Origin: Onchocerca volvulus
Lineage: Eukaryota; Nematoda; Chromadorea; Rhabditida; Onchocercidae
Direction of reading: 5' to 3'
DNA: 64,000 bases
Assembly: GCA_000499405.2 (NCBI GenBank)
Contig: HG738139.1
Location: 504,564 to 568,563, forward strand
In this document: in pieces, positions 25,896-40,800 of the stretch
Position numbering within the stretch: position 1 is the stretch's first letter
Layout of the letters: each line of letters begins with the position of its first letter
Notes under the pieces: model-generated
Databases searched by the model: none
Told to the model about the DNA's origin: nothing
Seen by the model: the letters and a program-made list of their open reading frames with translations, nothing else
Made by a program: the position numbers and the translations under genes

Positions 25896-28800
25896 CTGAA
25901 AATAAAAAAAAAAAAAAGATAGAAAGAAAAAAGACTGTATTAAATTAGCATTTCAAAAGTTTACTTATGTGTTTTTTCTATCAAAGGATGATTTAAACTT
26001 TATTTAATTATTCAATAGAAGTTTAATTAACCGGAATAATTAATTAACAGATACCTTTAATGAATGTGAATGAGCGATATAAGGATAGGCGACAAGTGTT
26101 TGATGTAAACCATTAAGCCAATTTGTTAATGCGGTCCAATTTGTTCGACGTCGAAAAACAATTTTTTTGCCAATCTTTTGAATTGTTTTATCCAAACGTC
26201 GCAAAAAGAAATTCAACGTTGGTCGATTGCTCTCCACAGACCAATCAGTTATCAATAGAATCACAGAGAAGTATCTGTTAACGTTTAAAATTGACGTTTC
26301 GAAAAAAAAAATCCATAACACAAACTTTATGAAGTTTAAAAAACAAAATTTGTAACTATATCAGTTCATGGATTTTATGATTTCATGAAATCATAAATCT
26401 AAACTTACATGAAAAAAAAAAGGTTTGAAAAAAAACAAATGATAGAAAAGAAATTGAACTATATCATTTAATTCATTCATATGATAAGTATAGTATAGAA
26501 AAAGTGATAAGAATTACTTTTGCAATCCAAGACAAGATACTGTGCCAAAATCGTAAGGTGAAATTTTCAATAATGCAAGAGCAATTTCATTCAATTTCTG
26601 AAAAAATTTTGTAATTCTTTTTTTTTGATGACAGGTCTTTTATTATTAGAATTATTGAAAATCTAATGTAAAATGAAGTGAGAGGATAATTTTAATTTAA
26701 ATGAAACTTTTTACATTTCTAAAAATATTGTTTGCCCTCTACTTTTTGTAAATTTAATCAAATGCTAATTAATTTCAGCAATATTACAACACATAGATTT
26801 TTTCAAAAATAGGAATTAAAAAAAAATCTATGAAATTATCAGCATATAAATAAGGTGATTTCGAGAATTTTTTACATTTTCTCGAATAATTTCTGAAATT
26901 TGCATATTTTAATCTGCTCACCACATAGCATTTATGATCGAATAATTCCGGTATTTTGATATGTTCAATACTTGATGCTAATTTAGTTAGTTCTTTCAGT
27001 CGTGGTTTTGCTTTCTCGATAAACGTAGCTGCTAACACAAGAAGAGCGTCACGTGGACGTCGGAACATTTCACGTTGTCCCTCGGAACTATCCATAGCTT
27101 CTGAGGCACCAACATTCTTCTTATCCTTCACACTTCTATAATGTCAATTTTCTGGTATTTCGAATTAATTTAAATAGACATGGAACACTTCTTCAGGAAT
27201 GTAAATAAAAATTTTTGTCCGAAACTTTCTTTTTACTTTTGATTTATAATAATCGAGATCATTCGAAAGATCATTTCCTTATAGCACTTCTTTTTAATGA
27301 TAACCACAATAATAAAATTCATGGCTGCATTACTGTGAAAAAATCTTAATCAAAATGTGACATTTCACCACATGCCACCATGTCACTATTATTACTTGAT
27401 TCAATTCTTAATCGAAATATCATTAGCTTTATTTTGGATCAAAAAAATGGCAGCTACCTTATAAATGGTTAAATTTAAAACATATCCACTTAAATTTTGA
27501 TTATTTGAAGAAATTTCAAATTGATTCTTTGAAAATTCATTTCGATCGTTTTACGTTATTTATTTCAAAAAAAAGAAAATTAAAAAAAAAAAATCTACGA
27601 ATAATTTATTTTCGTCTCATCTTCGATCAAAGTTGGTGGATCAAAAAATTGAGGCGAATCTGCGATAAATGATTTCCCTCGATCACTAACACTATTAACG
27701 ATATCTAACGTTCGTGTCGGTCCTCTGAAATAAATTTTCATTAATATTTTATCAAAAATTATTGAACCAATACATTAATTTCATTTATAAATAAACCAAT
27801 TCTATTCTTATCTTAATTATTTCTAAAAAAATCAGCAAATATCAACCTGGCAAGAATATCACAGCAATTTACTAATGCTTTCATTTCAACGCAGAGTGTT
27901 GTATAAATAGATATTTCATGTTTTATAGCAGTAATACTGTTCTCTTGTTTTGCCGTATCCTGTTCAATTTGCTTCAAGAAGTACGGTATCGTTGCTTGCA
28001 TCACTAACTATAATGATAAAAAACCACATTAATAACAATAAATTCAATGGTTTCATTAACATATATAAAGCAATATGAATTAATCAAAAAAAAGCTTACA
28101 TGAAATTTATTTGTTAATAAATCTTTTTTTTTCTCTCTTTCGTATGATTGTAGATAAGCGAAAGTAAAATTTTACTTTATTTTCTTATTTTACGGTAAAA
28201 TAATATACGGTAATGGGATGGAATAATTTTGAAACAAACAAATATTACCGATAATATTAGTGGAAAAAGTGAAGGTAAACATTACCAACATCTGATAAGA
28301 ACGTCGTGATTCAGGCGTAAAAGCGCATACTGTTACAGCGCTTGCTAACGCATCCGTAAGTAAATTGAACGTGTTGGGATCATCACGATAACACAAATCT
28401 AAAGCCTAAAATTGGCTAAGTTTTTTAAAATTTGATTGAAATTATTAAAAAATTATTATTTTCTTTAAATCGACCACAACAAACATCACAAAAAAAAAAA
28501 AAAAAAAAAAATGCAAAGTCTTCCATCACATCAAATAGATTATTTCCATTTATCAAAATATGATATCATAAATGATTTTATTAGTACGTAAATCATTTAT
28601 TGTTCAGTGTTATTTCATTTAAAAAATTTTAATTGTATTCTCTGATAATTCTGCATCAATAATTTCGAAATAAACGAATTAGAAATTTTTTCCCTCTCCC
28701 AGAAAAAAAAAAAAAAAAAAACTGATATGCATTTTTTCAGATACAATTCGGCATAATAAATGAGAAGCAAAATTTTATAAATAATTAATTAAAAATAAAC

Positions 28801-31800
28801 TGTGGAACGAGTATCTAACAGACTGTTCTCAGAATATAATTCAATTAAATAAAAAGTTGAAACTTCATACTAAAAAAAGAAAAATTATACGAAATTAAAA
28901 TTCTAAAATTCAATTATCAACAAACTTTTAATGGTTTTGCTTCATTGACTAAATCTAATATATCAATTGGATCGTTCATATCAGTCATATCTTCCATGCT
29001 GTGCAATAAATTAAACCAATATTTTGCTTTCACCTATAACAAACTTTTAAATGAATTCAGGGAAAAAAGAAGAATGAAAATATTCAGCAAATTCATCGTC
29101 ATATTAATTGATGCATGAAGAAAGAATAGCATGAAACGAATACCTTCATCGGATTTACTTCAAAATTATTATCATTAGTGTCGAGAATATTTGCTACAGC
29201 ACCTGCCATTTGTAATAGGAAAGGTTTTCGATGAATAATATAAAATTGTTTGCAAACATATTCAATTGTACGACAAAGTAATGGATTGGTTTGTCGTTGA
29301 CTGTAACAACGTAGTATTGTTGGCATTATGAGAAAAAAGCCCTGAAAGAAAATGAAACGAATAATAAGTAAGACTAAACTTTTCGGCACTTTCTCGAATT
29401 TTCCGCCTCTTTTTTCTTAAAAAAAAAAAATCAATAATGCGATTATAAGTATTTTAATAAACAAATTCTTGAGAATATTACTAGAATAACTCAATTTGAC
29501 TCTCTTTCTTTTGATGTTATTCATAATATTTAAAATTTTATTTTTAATTTGAATGATAAAATTCTTATTATTGTAAGTTAAAAATTTTGCAAAAAAAAGG
29601 GGAAAAAAAAAAGATGGGAAGATCATGTTCACAGAAATACAATTAATACGAATTTCGTAAGAAGAAATTTTCTAATTTTTAAAAATTTACCTGATTAGTA
29701 AAGAGCGTACTAAAATGTATAGCCATGGATAGGTATGTAGCCATACAACGGCGTAAAATTGTTACATTTTCACAATGTAATAAGGTGACACCATTGATGA
29801 CATTGATAAATAAATGCAAATCACCGAACATAAAAGCATTTTCCATCTTTTCAAACATATCAGACATTAACTAAAAATTTAATTCCTTTTTAAAATTTTC
29901 AAAGTTTAGAAATTTGAAATTTTAAAATTTTCAGCTAAATCATAATATTAGAATTTAAAACTTGAATAATCATTCTTCTCAATAATGAAATAAATATGTA
30001 AGAAACATTAACATAATGGATAAAATTTTTAGAATTTTCAAAATATTTTCCAGGATTTTTCATTTAAAAATAGAAAAAAACTATTTTTTGAAACGCTTTT
30101 TTCAAATTTACGAAGATTTTTTGAAATAAAAATAAACTGCGAAGCTTACCAAAGTCCAAACAAATTTATGCATAGTATCCACGGAATATAATTCATGGCC
30201 TAATGGGCCATTATACATACCAAAACATGTCTCCAAACTTTTTCGCGGAAACGATGGTAAATGTGTAAATTCATCATGTAAGAAAAATATACGCTGTGGT
30301 ATCTGAAAAAATTATTTTTTTTAATTAATTAATTTTTCGTAATATTCAACATGATATAATAATCTATTAATTGAATTTTCCGAAAATTTTCTAAAAATTT
30401 GAAGATTTTTTAAGTTTTACAAATAAATAAAAATCCATTAAAGAAAAAAAAAGGAAAGAATTGAATAAATATATTCACTTACAACATTTTCAGGACTGTG
30501 AGCAAGAGCATTATGAGTTAATAATACTTTTCCCATTTCTATAAGTTTATGCGTGAACGCTATTTGACGCATCCGAAGATGCGCTTCGTCAGGATTCAAC
30601 TTAATCAACGTCAATTGCGGATATAACGAACGATGAAAAAAATAAAAATCCCTAAAAAAATAGAAAAAAAAAATTAATCAAATATTAACTTTGCGAATTC
30701 GCAATGATATTTTACAATGATAAAACAATATTTCTTGTCTCTCTTACTATCTACTGATCATTCCACTCCACCTCTTCGGTAGATCGGTAATATGTTGAGG
30801 GAAAATACGTGGAATTAGTTAGACAAATGAGTATTAATTGAAATATTCATTACTAATATCAAAAATTAAACTTTGTAAAAATACACAAACATCATTAATA
30901 CTATAGCAAATATTATTTAGATTATCAAAATTGCATTCAAACCATTAGGAGTATTAATCGATCAATAGAATGACCAGATCATAATTCTGCGAGAATAGAA
31001 AAAAAAAGAAAAGAAAAGAAAAACACAAATTATTTCAAACTTACCTAACATACGATGAAGGATTATGAAGTAGATTTGTTTTAGCATCAGTAAGAAAATA
31101 GCACTGACTTTCACTTTCGGGAATATTAAAAAATTCGAGGCTATCTTTCAGTAACTGCTGAAATTGTGTGTCCTCATGAATCGGAAATTGTGATGGAATT
31201 CCACCGGAACTACTATCAGGCCCATGAATAATAATTTTCTTTGCTGATGGAACATTTGCTGTTATCATTAGTGCTTGCTGAAATGATTAAAATATTTTAA
31301 AAAAGAAAGATTTATATGATATATCACTGATGCCTATTAATGATCTTATTAATTCCATTTTTTTTTGTGAGATTTTCATAACGATTTATTTAGTTTCAAA
31401 TAATTATATCAAACAATAAATAAAATAGAATAATAGAAATGATAGGCAAATTGGAATAGCATGTGAAAAGTATTTTAAAATATTCATCTGAAAGATATGA
31501 GATAAAGGGAGATGAAAGATTATAATAGTTCCATTAACATTATCGTATCTAATTCATTCAATGACTTAATATGAAACTTATAAAATGGATATAATTGAAA
31601 AATTACTTATATAAAATTGATTAAAACATAATTAATTAAAACTAATGAAGAGTATAATTAATTAAAGTATTACTTACATCACATTGTTCCTTTTTTAATG
31701 TTTGCTTCAAATCTTTAAAATATAATCCATGCACATGTGGAATAATAAGCCATATAATACTTAATGCCATCGCAATTGCTTGATCGCTTCCCTGACATGG

Positions 31801-34800
31801 ACTTCGTACATAATGCATCACAAAACCGAACTGTAAACAGGAATATTTTGAGTCATTTTGTTCAAGAATTCCAAAAGTGAACAATACAAAAACATGAAAT
31901 AAAGCAAGAATAACTACATGCTCAATTATTTCAATAACATTGGATAATTACGCTTAATCATATCTTAATTTTTAGTTTAAATTCAAGAATTATTTCAAGT
32001 AATATGCATTAGATCGAAAAGGAAAAAGTTTTCAAAACTGGAACAAAATCAACTTATTAGTACAAAGTTTAAAATGTTGTATTTCGATGTAAATTGACAA
32101 AACTTACGAAGTAATTCATTAAGGTATAAGCAGTCTGACATGGCAAGGGTTGAAAACGTAATATGAATTTTCTTAAAAGCGATATTAAATGTTCCTGAAA
32201 AGAGATTTTTGCATTATTTGAATGATCATTTGTTGATATCAATTCAATGAGAGAAAAAAAAAAAGAATGACATGCATCACTACAATGAAGCGATTACATC
32301 AAATCGCTTAAAAAATGAAATAAAATTTTGCAACAACAACAAAAAAAAAGCATTCAACCAAATTCTCTCATAAATTCCTTTTCTGCTTAAACTAAATAAA
32401 TTTTTGCCTGAAATTAAAATGAAATAGTTTTATTTTACTAAACATTTGTTTTACTTATAAAGTTTGCATTGAATATTTCTTTTAAATTCTTATTTTAAAT
32501 CTTTTCATTATCAAAATCTACGCGTAAATATATGAACGATTCGAGTATCCATTCTAAATATTTTTTATTAATTTTCCACGTACACACCGAGTATTCTTAA
32601 TTTCCTGTTAAAATTTCTTAATACTAATACTGAATTCATTATTTGGGCTTTCAATAAAATGCAATTTAGAACAAATAAATTACAAGGGAGAATATTCCGG
32701 CAAAATCATCGGCGCTATTCCTCTGCTAATCATCATAAATTCATTAATTTAAAAAAAGATAATATTTCTAATATTTCTCGATCCTATATCTCTTTCATTC
32801 TGCCTTTTTCCAACCTTATAATTTAAATTATATCAATTGCATTTGCATACATTATTGTAGTAAAATTACATGCATGTTTAACTTACATAAAACAACTTCG
32901 CAACGAAATACTTTAAAAAATTTTCACATCAAAATTTGTTCTTTTTTTTAAATAAATATTTATAAAATTCGTCGAAATTCATAAAATCCAACATGCAAAT
33001 GTAAAGATGAATAGCTCGTGCAACAATTTGATACAATAAAATATTGCTTACCCAATGAACAGTCGTATGAAATTCAATATTTGTCGACTAAACATTTTGA
33101 AAACTTTAATATTTCATAGAAATATGTGAAATAAAAAAAGTATGAGATTGGGCAAAAAAATAAGAAAATGAAAAAAATGCATGTATTTGCTTGGAAAATA
33201 AAAATTGGGAATTTTTTTTTTAAAATAATAAAGCTGAATCAAAATATATTCTATAAAAATCTCAAACAAAGACAATTAAAGAAAGAAAACCATCGATAAT
33301 ATTTTTCTTTTCCAAAAATCAATAAACATATATATATATATATATTATAGCTTTCTAAATGACCGATCTTCCTTGCTATTTCCGATGATATTCGTGTGGT
33401 ATTTAAATTGAATATTCAAATACTTGTTCTTTTTATCATCCTTTTCATCCCTTTTTCTTTCCCTGCCACTCATAAATCAACTATTTTAATTTTACATAAA
33501 AATAAGCGAAAAAAAAAGTGTCGCAATTAAAGAACAGACGTGTAAAGTTTTTTTTTTTTTTATTCTGAGAGAAAGCAGTATTATTATGATAAAATGAGGT
33601 AACAAATTTACCTGACGTTCACGATTGGTTAATTTTTCCAAAAAATGACGCAAAAACAATGCTGGATCTTCTACGATGCATGACCAAACAATCTTTTTTA
33701 CCGTATCACTTACTAAAATTACATTAAAATTAAAAAAAAAAAAATAAATTCGAATAACTCTTTTAAGTCTTACTTTATCTTAGTTTCTGCAACTTATTTT
33801 CCGACTCTTACAGTAAATCATATTTGTCTAATAACAGCTTATAAAATGACGCATTTTCCTGAAAAAAAAAAAGAAATCACCAGATTTTCCGGAACAATCT
33901 AGCTGTGCATCATCCAACATTTCGATGATCGTTGGCACAACCGAAAGTAATGATGACGGAAAAAGTGGCTGTGCTACCGGCATTTGTTGTCGTGAAGAAC
34001 TTGGATGTACCTCACATTCTAAAAAATATGATTAAAATTTTAATTTAAAAAAAAGGATGAAAATTGAAAGAAAAACGAAACAAAAATTTATAAATGCAAT
34101 ATCAAGAATTAAATCAATGAGTGGGAGAATTCTTGATACAAATTCTACACAAATTAATTTGCAAAATTCTTTTTGAACAAATAATTTCTTTTAATTTTTC
34201 AAAATTCTTCATTAATTTTCGTTTTTGAAATAAACAAGCCTTCTAAAGCATTATCAACCACGGCTTGAGTTTGATGATGGAATAATGCTGGCTCATAAGC
34301 TGCTTGTTGTATAATCGCCGTTGCACGAAATGGAAATTTTTGACGTAAAGTACTTTCACGTTCACTTGCCTCGTGCGCTGCTCGACGTATCATCTCTTGC
34401 TTCTGTTTTCGACGTGTACGTGTCATCGTCATTATTGTTTGACTCTCAAATTTAATTCTTTCTATTTTATTTCATTTATTATTTATTTATTTACTTATTT
34501 TTTGTTAAATTCAGATAGGAAAAGATTCGTTTTTCCTTTCAAAGTTAATAAAAATAACAAGTAGAATGATCTGATTTGAACATTTGAAAGTTTGATTAAA
34601 AGAGCGAAATTCATATTTCACCTATGTAACTTTAAGGATTTATTGAAAGTATTGAATATGCTTTAATTAATTATTTCATTACTTACCGTTTGTTCCTCTT
34701 CTTTCAGACATAGCTCCTCAACTTTCGTCTTTATATGAGGCATCCATGGTGGATCAACGATCGATACATGGCTTTGTCCAACAGGAGGAGACGGTAACGT

Positions 34801-37800
34801 GAAATCAATACCTGGTGGCGGAACCTAGATATTCAAAAGCATTTCATTAGGATAATATAAAACATTAGAACATTTCCAAAAATTTAATTGAATTTAAGAT
34901 GAAGTAGAAAGCTGGAAATATTTTTTAAAAAATAAATGGAATTTTAAATTTTTAACAAACTTTAAAGACGAGCTGTGCTCCATCTTCCATTTTCAACCAA
35001 ACATGGAAGCGATTCCGCCATAAAGCATGAAAACGTCGTAATCCTTCCGTACGTATGGTTGGATCATCACTTAACAAACTATTCTTTATGACGTTGACAG
35101 TTCCCTCTGGATTACGCACCGATGATATGATAAAAAGGGATGCTAAAAAATGAACATTTCAAATTAGATAGAAAATAATGTTGTTTAAATTCTAGTTATC
35201 AATATTATAACTTCTCAAATTAAAGTTTTAAAATTGAAAAATCATTATTTCAAATATTCAAAAATTTTAAAGTTAGAAAAGACTATTATTGACAAAAAAA
35301 GCTGAAATTGAATTTAAAAAAAAGAAAAAGAACTAAAATTGAAGAATTTTACTTTTAATCTCATAAATGATAATTAATTAATTAATTAATTTAAATTTAG
35401 AAGGAAGAAAACTGAACCAGCTGAAGTGACAATATGCTTGTCACGATGTATGAGCAAATGCCAACAGATATCCATTGTTTCTCGATAATGTTCATTACGT
35501 AATACAAGACAACTTTTGAGAAGAGTTGAAAAAGGTGCATGAGCTATGCATAACATGTGTGTGGTGATATAGGATAGCATTGGAGATTGAGGTGGATGCT
35601 TCTGAATTTGCATTATTTCGATCAAATCATCTGAATCCTATAAAATTTCAATTATTTAATTGATTAATTTTGATTAAATCACTTAAATCCTATAAAATTT
35701 CAACATGTACTTAATTAATTTAGATCAACTCATTTAAATCTTACAAAATTTCAACATGAAATCATTCGAAACATACTAATTAACATTTTTCCGGTACCAA
35801 AATAATTAAAACATATATATTCTAAGCCTTACACTAATCTCTTATTTTCTATCTTAGTCGTATTTTCAATTTTATTTGAAAGATAAAAGTTGGAGAAAAG
35901 AATATAAAAAGATGTGAAGAAATAAAAAAAAAAGAAGACAAAAATAATTTATGCTATCTGAATAGCTTAAACTAATTACTCGCAAATATTCTCTCATATT
36001 TTCGTCATAAAAAAGGAAAAGAAATACGCGAGAATTGCTTTTTCCCATTCGTCCTTCCCTATTTTCTTCCATTTCATTAAGTTTCTCGATAAGTAAATTT
36101 CGCAGTGCCATTGGTGCCTTATCAGGTGTTGTACCTTGCCGAACTGCAGCATTTTCTCGACGAGTTAAGTGTAGTCCAGAATGTCGCTGTGTTGCCTGCA
36201 ACATCGAAAAGTAGACGAATTTGTTGACAAAAATTTATTTTGCTTACATTTCTGATGATAACTGCAATCAAAGCAGACATTGTAACTATCAAATTAAATC
36301 CAATTCGTACAATAGTGAAATAGTACAATTTATTGATTTATTAAAGTAATCAGTCATGGATACAGTAATCTGCTTATATAATACATAATCAGGTTGAAGT
36401 TTGCTTCATACAGTATTTTATGTTTTACTAAATATTTTAAGCAAATTTTTCATAAACTTAGTTGGATATGTCTCCAATCTATTTGGTACCTAAGTTCATT
36501 TCAGTAAAAAAAGCTAAAAATAAATGTCCCACACTTTTTTGACATTTTCTTGACGATTGAGCCACGCATCGGTCATTGCTTTACGCTTATCGAGATATCC
36601 GAGAGGTGGCAAATCTTCACCGTATACTTTCCGAAGTGCTTCTGTTAAACGGTAACATTGTCGATAGACCCTTTCGAAACACCATGGATGGCAAAAACGC
36701 TCATGATTACATGATAAATTAAACGAATTTGCCAATTTAATTACCATCTATAATTTTCGCTCTGTGAGATTACTTGGAACATTCGAAGCATATGTCGGAC
36801 TATGATAACAAAAAACAGTAACATAACTATACATCAATTGTAGGCATATTCCGAGCTGAGAATCCTTCCCTTATGCGTCTAAGAATCTTTCTTTTAAAAA
36901 TAAGAGTTATAAAAAAAATTTAGATTTCAATGTTATTGCTACTGATATTTGTCATAATCATTATTTATAAATTCTCATCAAATTTTATCCAATTTAACTT
37001 CATTAATATACTGTTTCTTTAATGAATATATAATCCAACTCTAAATTATATTTACTTCAGCTTGAAGTTGCGAAAGCTGAATTACGAAAATCTATACCTT
37101 CAGCCACGGAAAATTTTTAAACATCATTTCTTCATCTTCGTCAAAATTTGTCTGCAGTTGCTGATGAGATGATACAGTAGGCCGTGATATGCCATCCTGT
37201 GTTGATGGCGGTATCGGCATTACTAAACTTATCCTTGATCCATTTTCCGGTGATACTATCGCTTCATTCGACTGTTTCAGGCCATCTCGTATTCCTTCTC
37301 CCCACCCAACTGTTGTAATGGCTGGTGTTGCTAAAAATTGGTATTTAAATAGTGATAATTTTTGAAACAAATGAATGATAAATAAAAAGATCAAAATTGT
37401 GAAAATTCGCAGTGCTCAGAGCAATGCAGTATTGAAGTATCAGCTATTAACCGTAGTTATTGATTAACTATTGATTAAGTAAGATAAGAGAAATCACTTT
37501 TCTAGAAAAGAAATTAAATTATAACTCATGCAGCACGATATTGCATAGTAAATAAACATTTCTGTTTCATAGCAACAAAGTCTTCTAATGGTAATATTAC
37601 AGTAAGAATATATATAATATTGGAACTATAAAATCAAATGTAATATTAATAGTAATATTACGATAATAAATTACAGTCAAGAATTAATCATCACAAGAAT
37701 TAGTCAGGATTTCCCAAGAAATTTTGTTGAAAAAAAGAGAAACAGAAAAGAAAAATGAAAATATTTTGTTATAAAAGAAGAAACAATTAAATAAGAAAAT

Positions 37801-40800
37801 AATCTATTCACATCAATTTTAAAAAAGCCAAAGACAGCTGTTCAAAAAAAGTCGAAAAATATTTTGAATATTCAAAAGTTGCAAAATTATGTCACGAATT
37901 TGGAAATCTTTTTTGAAACAACTCAATTCTCAACCTTTCAATTCTTATAAATTTATTTTCCTTTATTTTTCTAAAACTTCAAAGAATGCTGAGAATTATA
38001 CTTATTTAATCCTAAACTTTGCTTACTGAATTAATCTTACTTCAAATTAACATTGTATGAAGAAGAGTGTGGCCAGTGATAATTTTAAAATTTAACGAAA
38101 TTTCTGATAAACGGCAAAACCAAAGCGTTTTCGCGTTTGTTTGAAAAAAATTTCAGAAGAATTGGGAAAAAAAATTGAGTTTTTTTTTTTCAAAAAAAAG
38201 GACCAATTCAAAAAATTTGTTGGACCAGCTCCAATTGAGGATAAAATGTTGTTAGCATTCTGCTATAAATTAAAAAAAACAATTTAAAGAACCAATTAAA
38301 AGTAAATAATGGCATAAATTACTTACGTATTTCACAAATTCCATCTTTTTCATCATCAAATTGCGTACTTTTTGGAGATTTTAAATTCCTGTAAAAACGA
38401 TAATATCACAAATAACACAATATTTAATCTTCGAATTAAATTACTAGCATAATTAAAAGTCAAATCACAACTTTTTGTCTAGACAAAAATATCGATAAAA
38501 TATAAAATTTATTTTATAATTACAACAGAATGCATCTGATGTTACTATCATTACTATCAAATGAATTTAAATTTTAATGCATAATCATCAACAAAGCAAG
38601 CGATGTGATAATTAATGTGTATAACATAATTTATGAGTCATAAAAAATAAAGTGATAATTAATTTTCAATATCCGATATATTAATTCCAATTCTTAGAAT
38701 CATAACAAGAAAATGAATTGATATACTTCATGGTTTATTAATTTATTAATTATTTAAGAAAAAAAAAAGAAAAAAAGAAAACAGGAAATCAAATAATTTA
38801 CAACAAATTATATAAGAAAATCATTCACTTGAGAGTAAATAATAGTTTTTAAGTACTTCGTTTTACTTTTAAATTTTCACTGATTCAGTACTAAATAAGT
38901 TGAATAAATTGTAACGATTTCCAAAAACTGGAAAACAAACAAGAATCAGTAATTCAATAAAACTCAAAAATTGAAAAAATGAATCAAATCATTCTATCAG
39001 AAAGTTGACAGTGCTGCGATAATTGAAATAAAAAAATTAATTTAAAATTAATTATCAATTTAGATATTTACATCGGAAGAATCATACTTCATAGATCGAC
39101 GAAGTCTCTCATTTAATTCAAACGGTTGCGAAGATACATTAGATGGTGAACCGTACTTGAACAATCGTTGACGACCTTGTGCTAATCGTCGAGCTGAAAA
39201 AGAAAAATGGAAAAGTAACACTGAAAAATTTTTGATTAAAAGTTTGAAACTTTTGCAAATATCGTTTGTTATGTATTTTCACACATGTTATAATTATAAA
39301 GAACTCAATTCTGGTTAATAAGAAAGTTATAAGTTATAAAAGACACGTTCATTCTATTAAATTTTCCCACTTTTGATATGCGAATTATGTGAAAAATGTT
39401 ATCGCAATTGCTCAAAACGTATGTGCAGGAATTAGTCGTCCATTTTCTCTTTCTGTGATGGTATATATTCGGATAAATAAAATTTTTAAAGACATATTCG
39501 TTATAAATAATTGACAATCTTTTTTTTTTTTTTCACAAAAGCGAGAAAATGAACTGTCAAAAAAACGAAAAATTGTTGCATGTAACAACAACAAATGTTT
39601 AGTTAACAGGAAAGGAAAAATGGCAGACCAAAAGAAAGTAAACAAATAAACAGATTGAATGATTTATTGAATGCATTCTAAATAAACAATAAAAGCAAAA
39701 TGATGGAAGAAAATCATGCATAGATATCATAATTTTTTAGTGTATCTTCGGAAAATTCCGTATCTGTTAAAGCCACAGAAAAGCGGTATAAACTGCTATT
39801 AGAATCTGATTGATTTCATCTTCACTTATTTCTTACTTCTGCAGTTAATTTGGTTTTTTCGGGGAAAGTATTAGTAAGGAAAAATTAAAGCAGCATGATT
39901 TCTCGATAGGATTCTGAGCAAAGAAAGATTCAAGCAATGGGATTCTGCGATACAATTGCTGAGTAAAGATAGATTAAAGCAAAGAGATTCTATGACAGAA
40001 TTATTGAGAAAGAAAGATTAAAAAGTTGAATTCGAATCACTTAAGCCAAACAAACAATTAATAATAACAGTAACATATCTTCATGTTTTGTTGGATAATT
40101 AGAAAAAAGCAAGAAGAAGAGTATTCTTTCTTAAACTTTAAAATTCATTTAAAAAAAGTTCAAAAAAACTTTCCAGAGCTGGAACTCTCTCTCTCTCTTT
40201 CTTTCTTTCTTTATGCAAAATTTTTACTTTAATGTGAAAATTTAACCCAATTGTATATCTTATTTTCAAAGAAAAAAATATGAAGCAATAAAAATTAATA
40301 AATTTCAGCGAATTTTTTTTTTAATTTTATTTTTGCATTTATTCAAAATCCAATGATATAAGTTTTATGCTTGAATTAAAATAAATTAAATCAAATTAAA
40401 TCAAATCAAATTACTGCCAGTAGTGCTAATAATAATATAATTTGTTGCTATTCCAATGAATTAAAGTTGAAAAAAAAATCAGTAGTAAATTCTCTAAAAA
40501 TATTTTCCAATTTTTTAATAGGTCAAGGAATAAATTTAGAAGAAAAATTTATTTTATAATATAAAATCATCGGATGATTTCCTACCATTATAATCAAAAT
40601 TTCCCCTCCATTTTTTCTTTCCTATATTTTAGAAAATTACTTAATTAATTCGAAATTATTATAACATTTAGTTCTATTAAATCATAATTCTATTCATCAT
40701 GTTTTAATAATATGTACATGCAATCATTAGTTTAATTCCAGTGTGAAACTAATTTCATCTCATTAATAAAATTTTGTAGAATTTGAAAAACTAAACTTAT

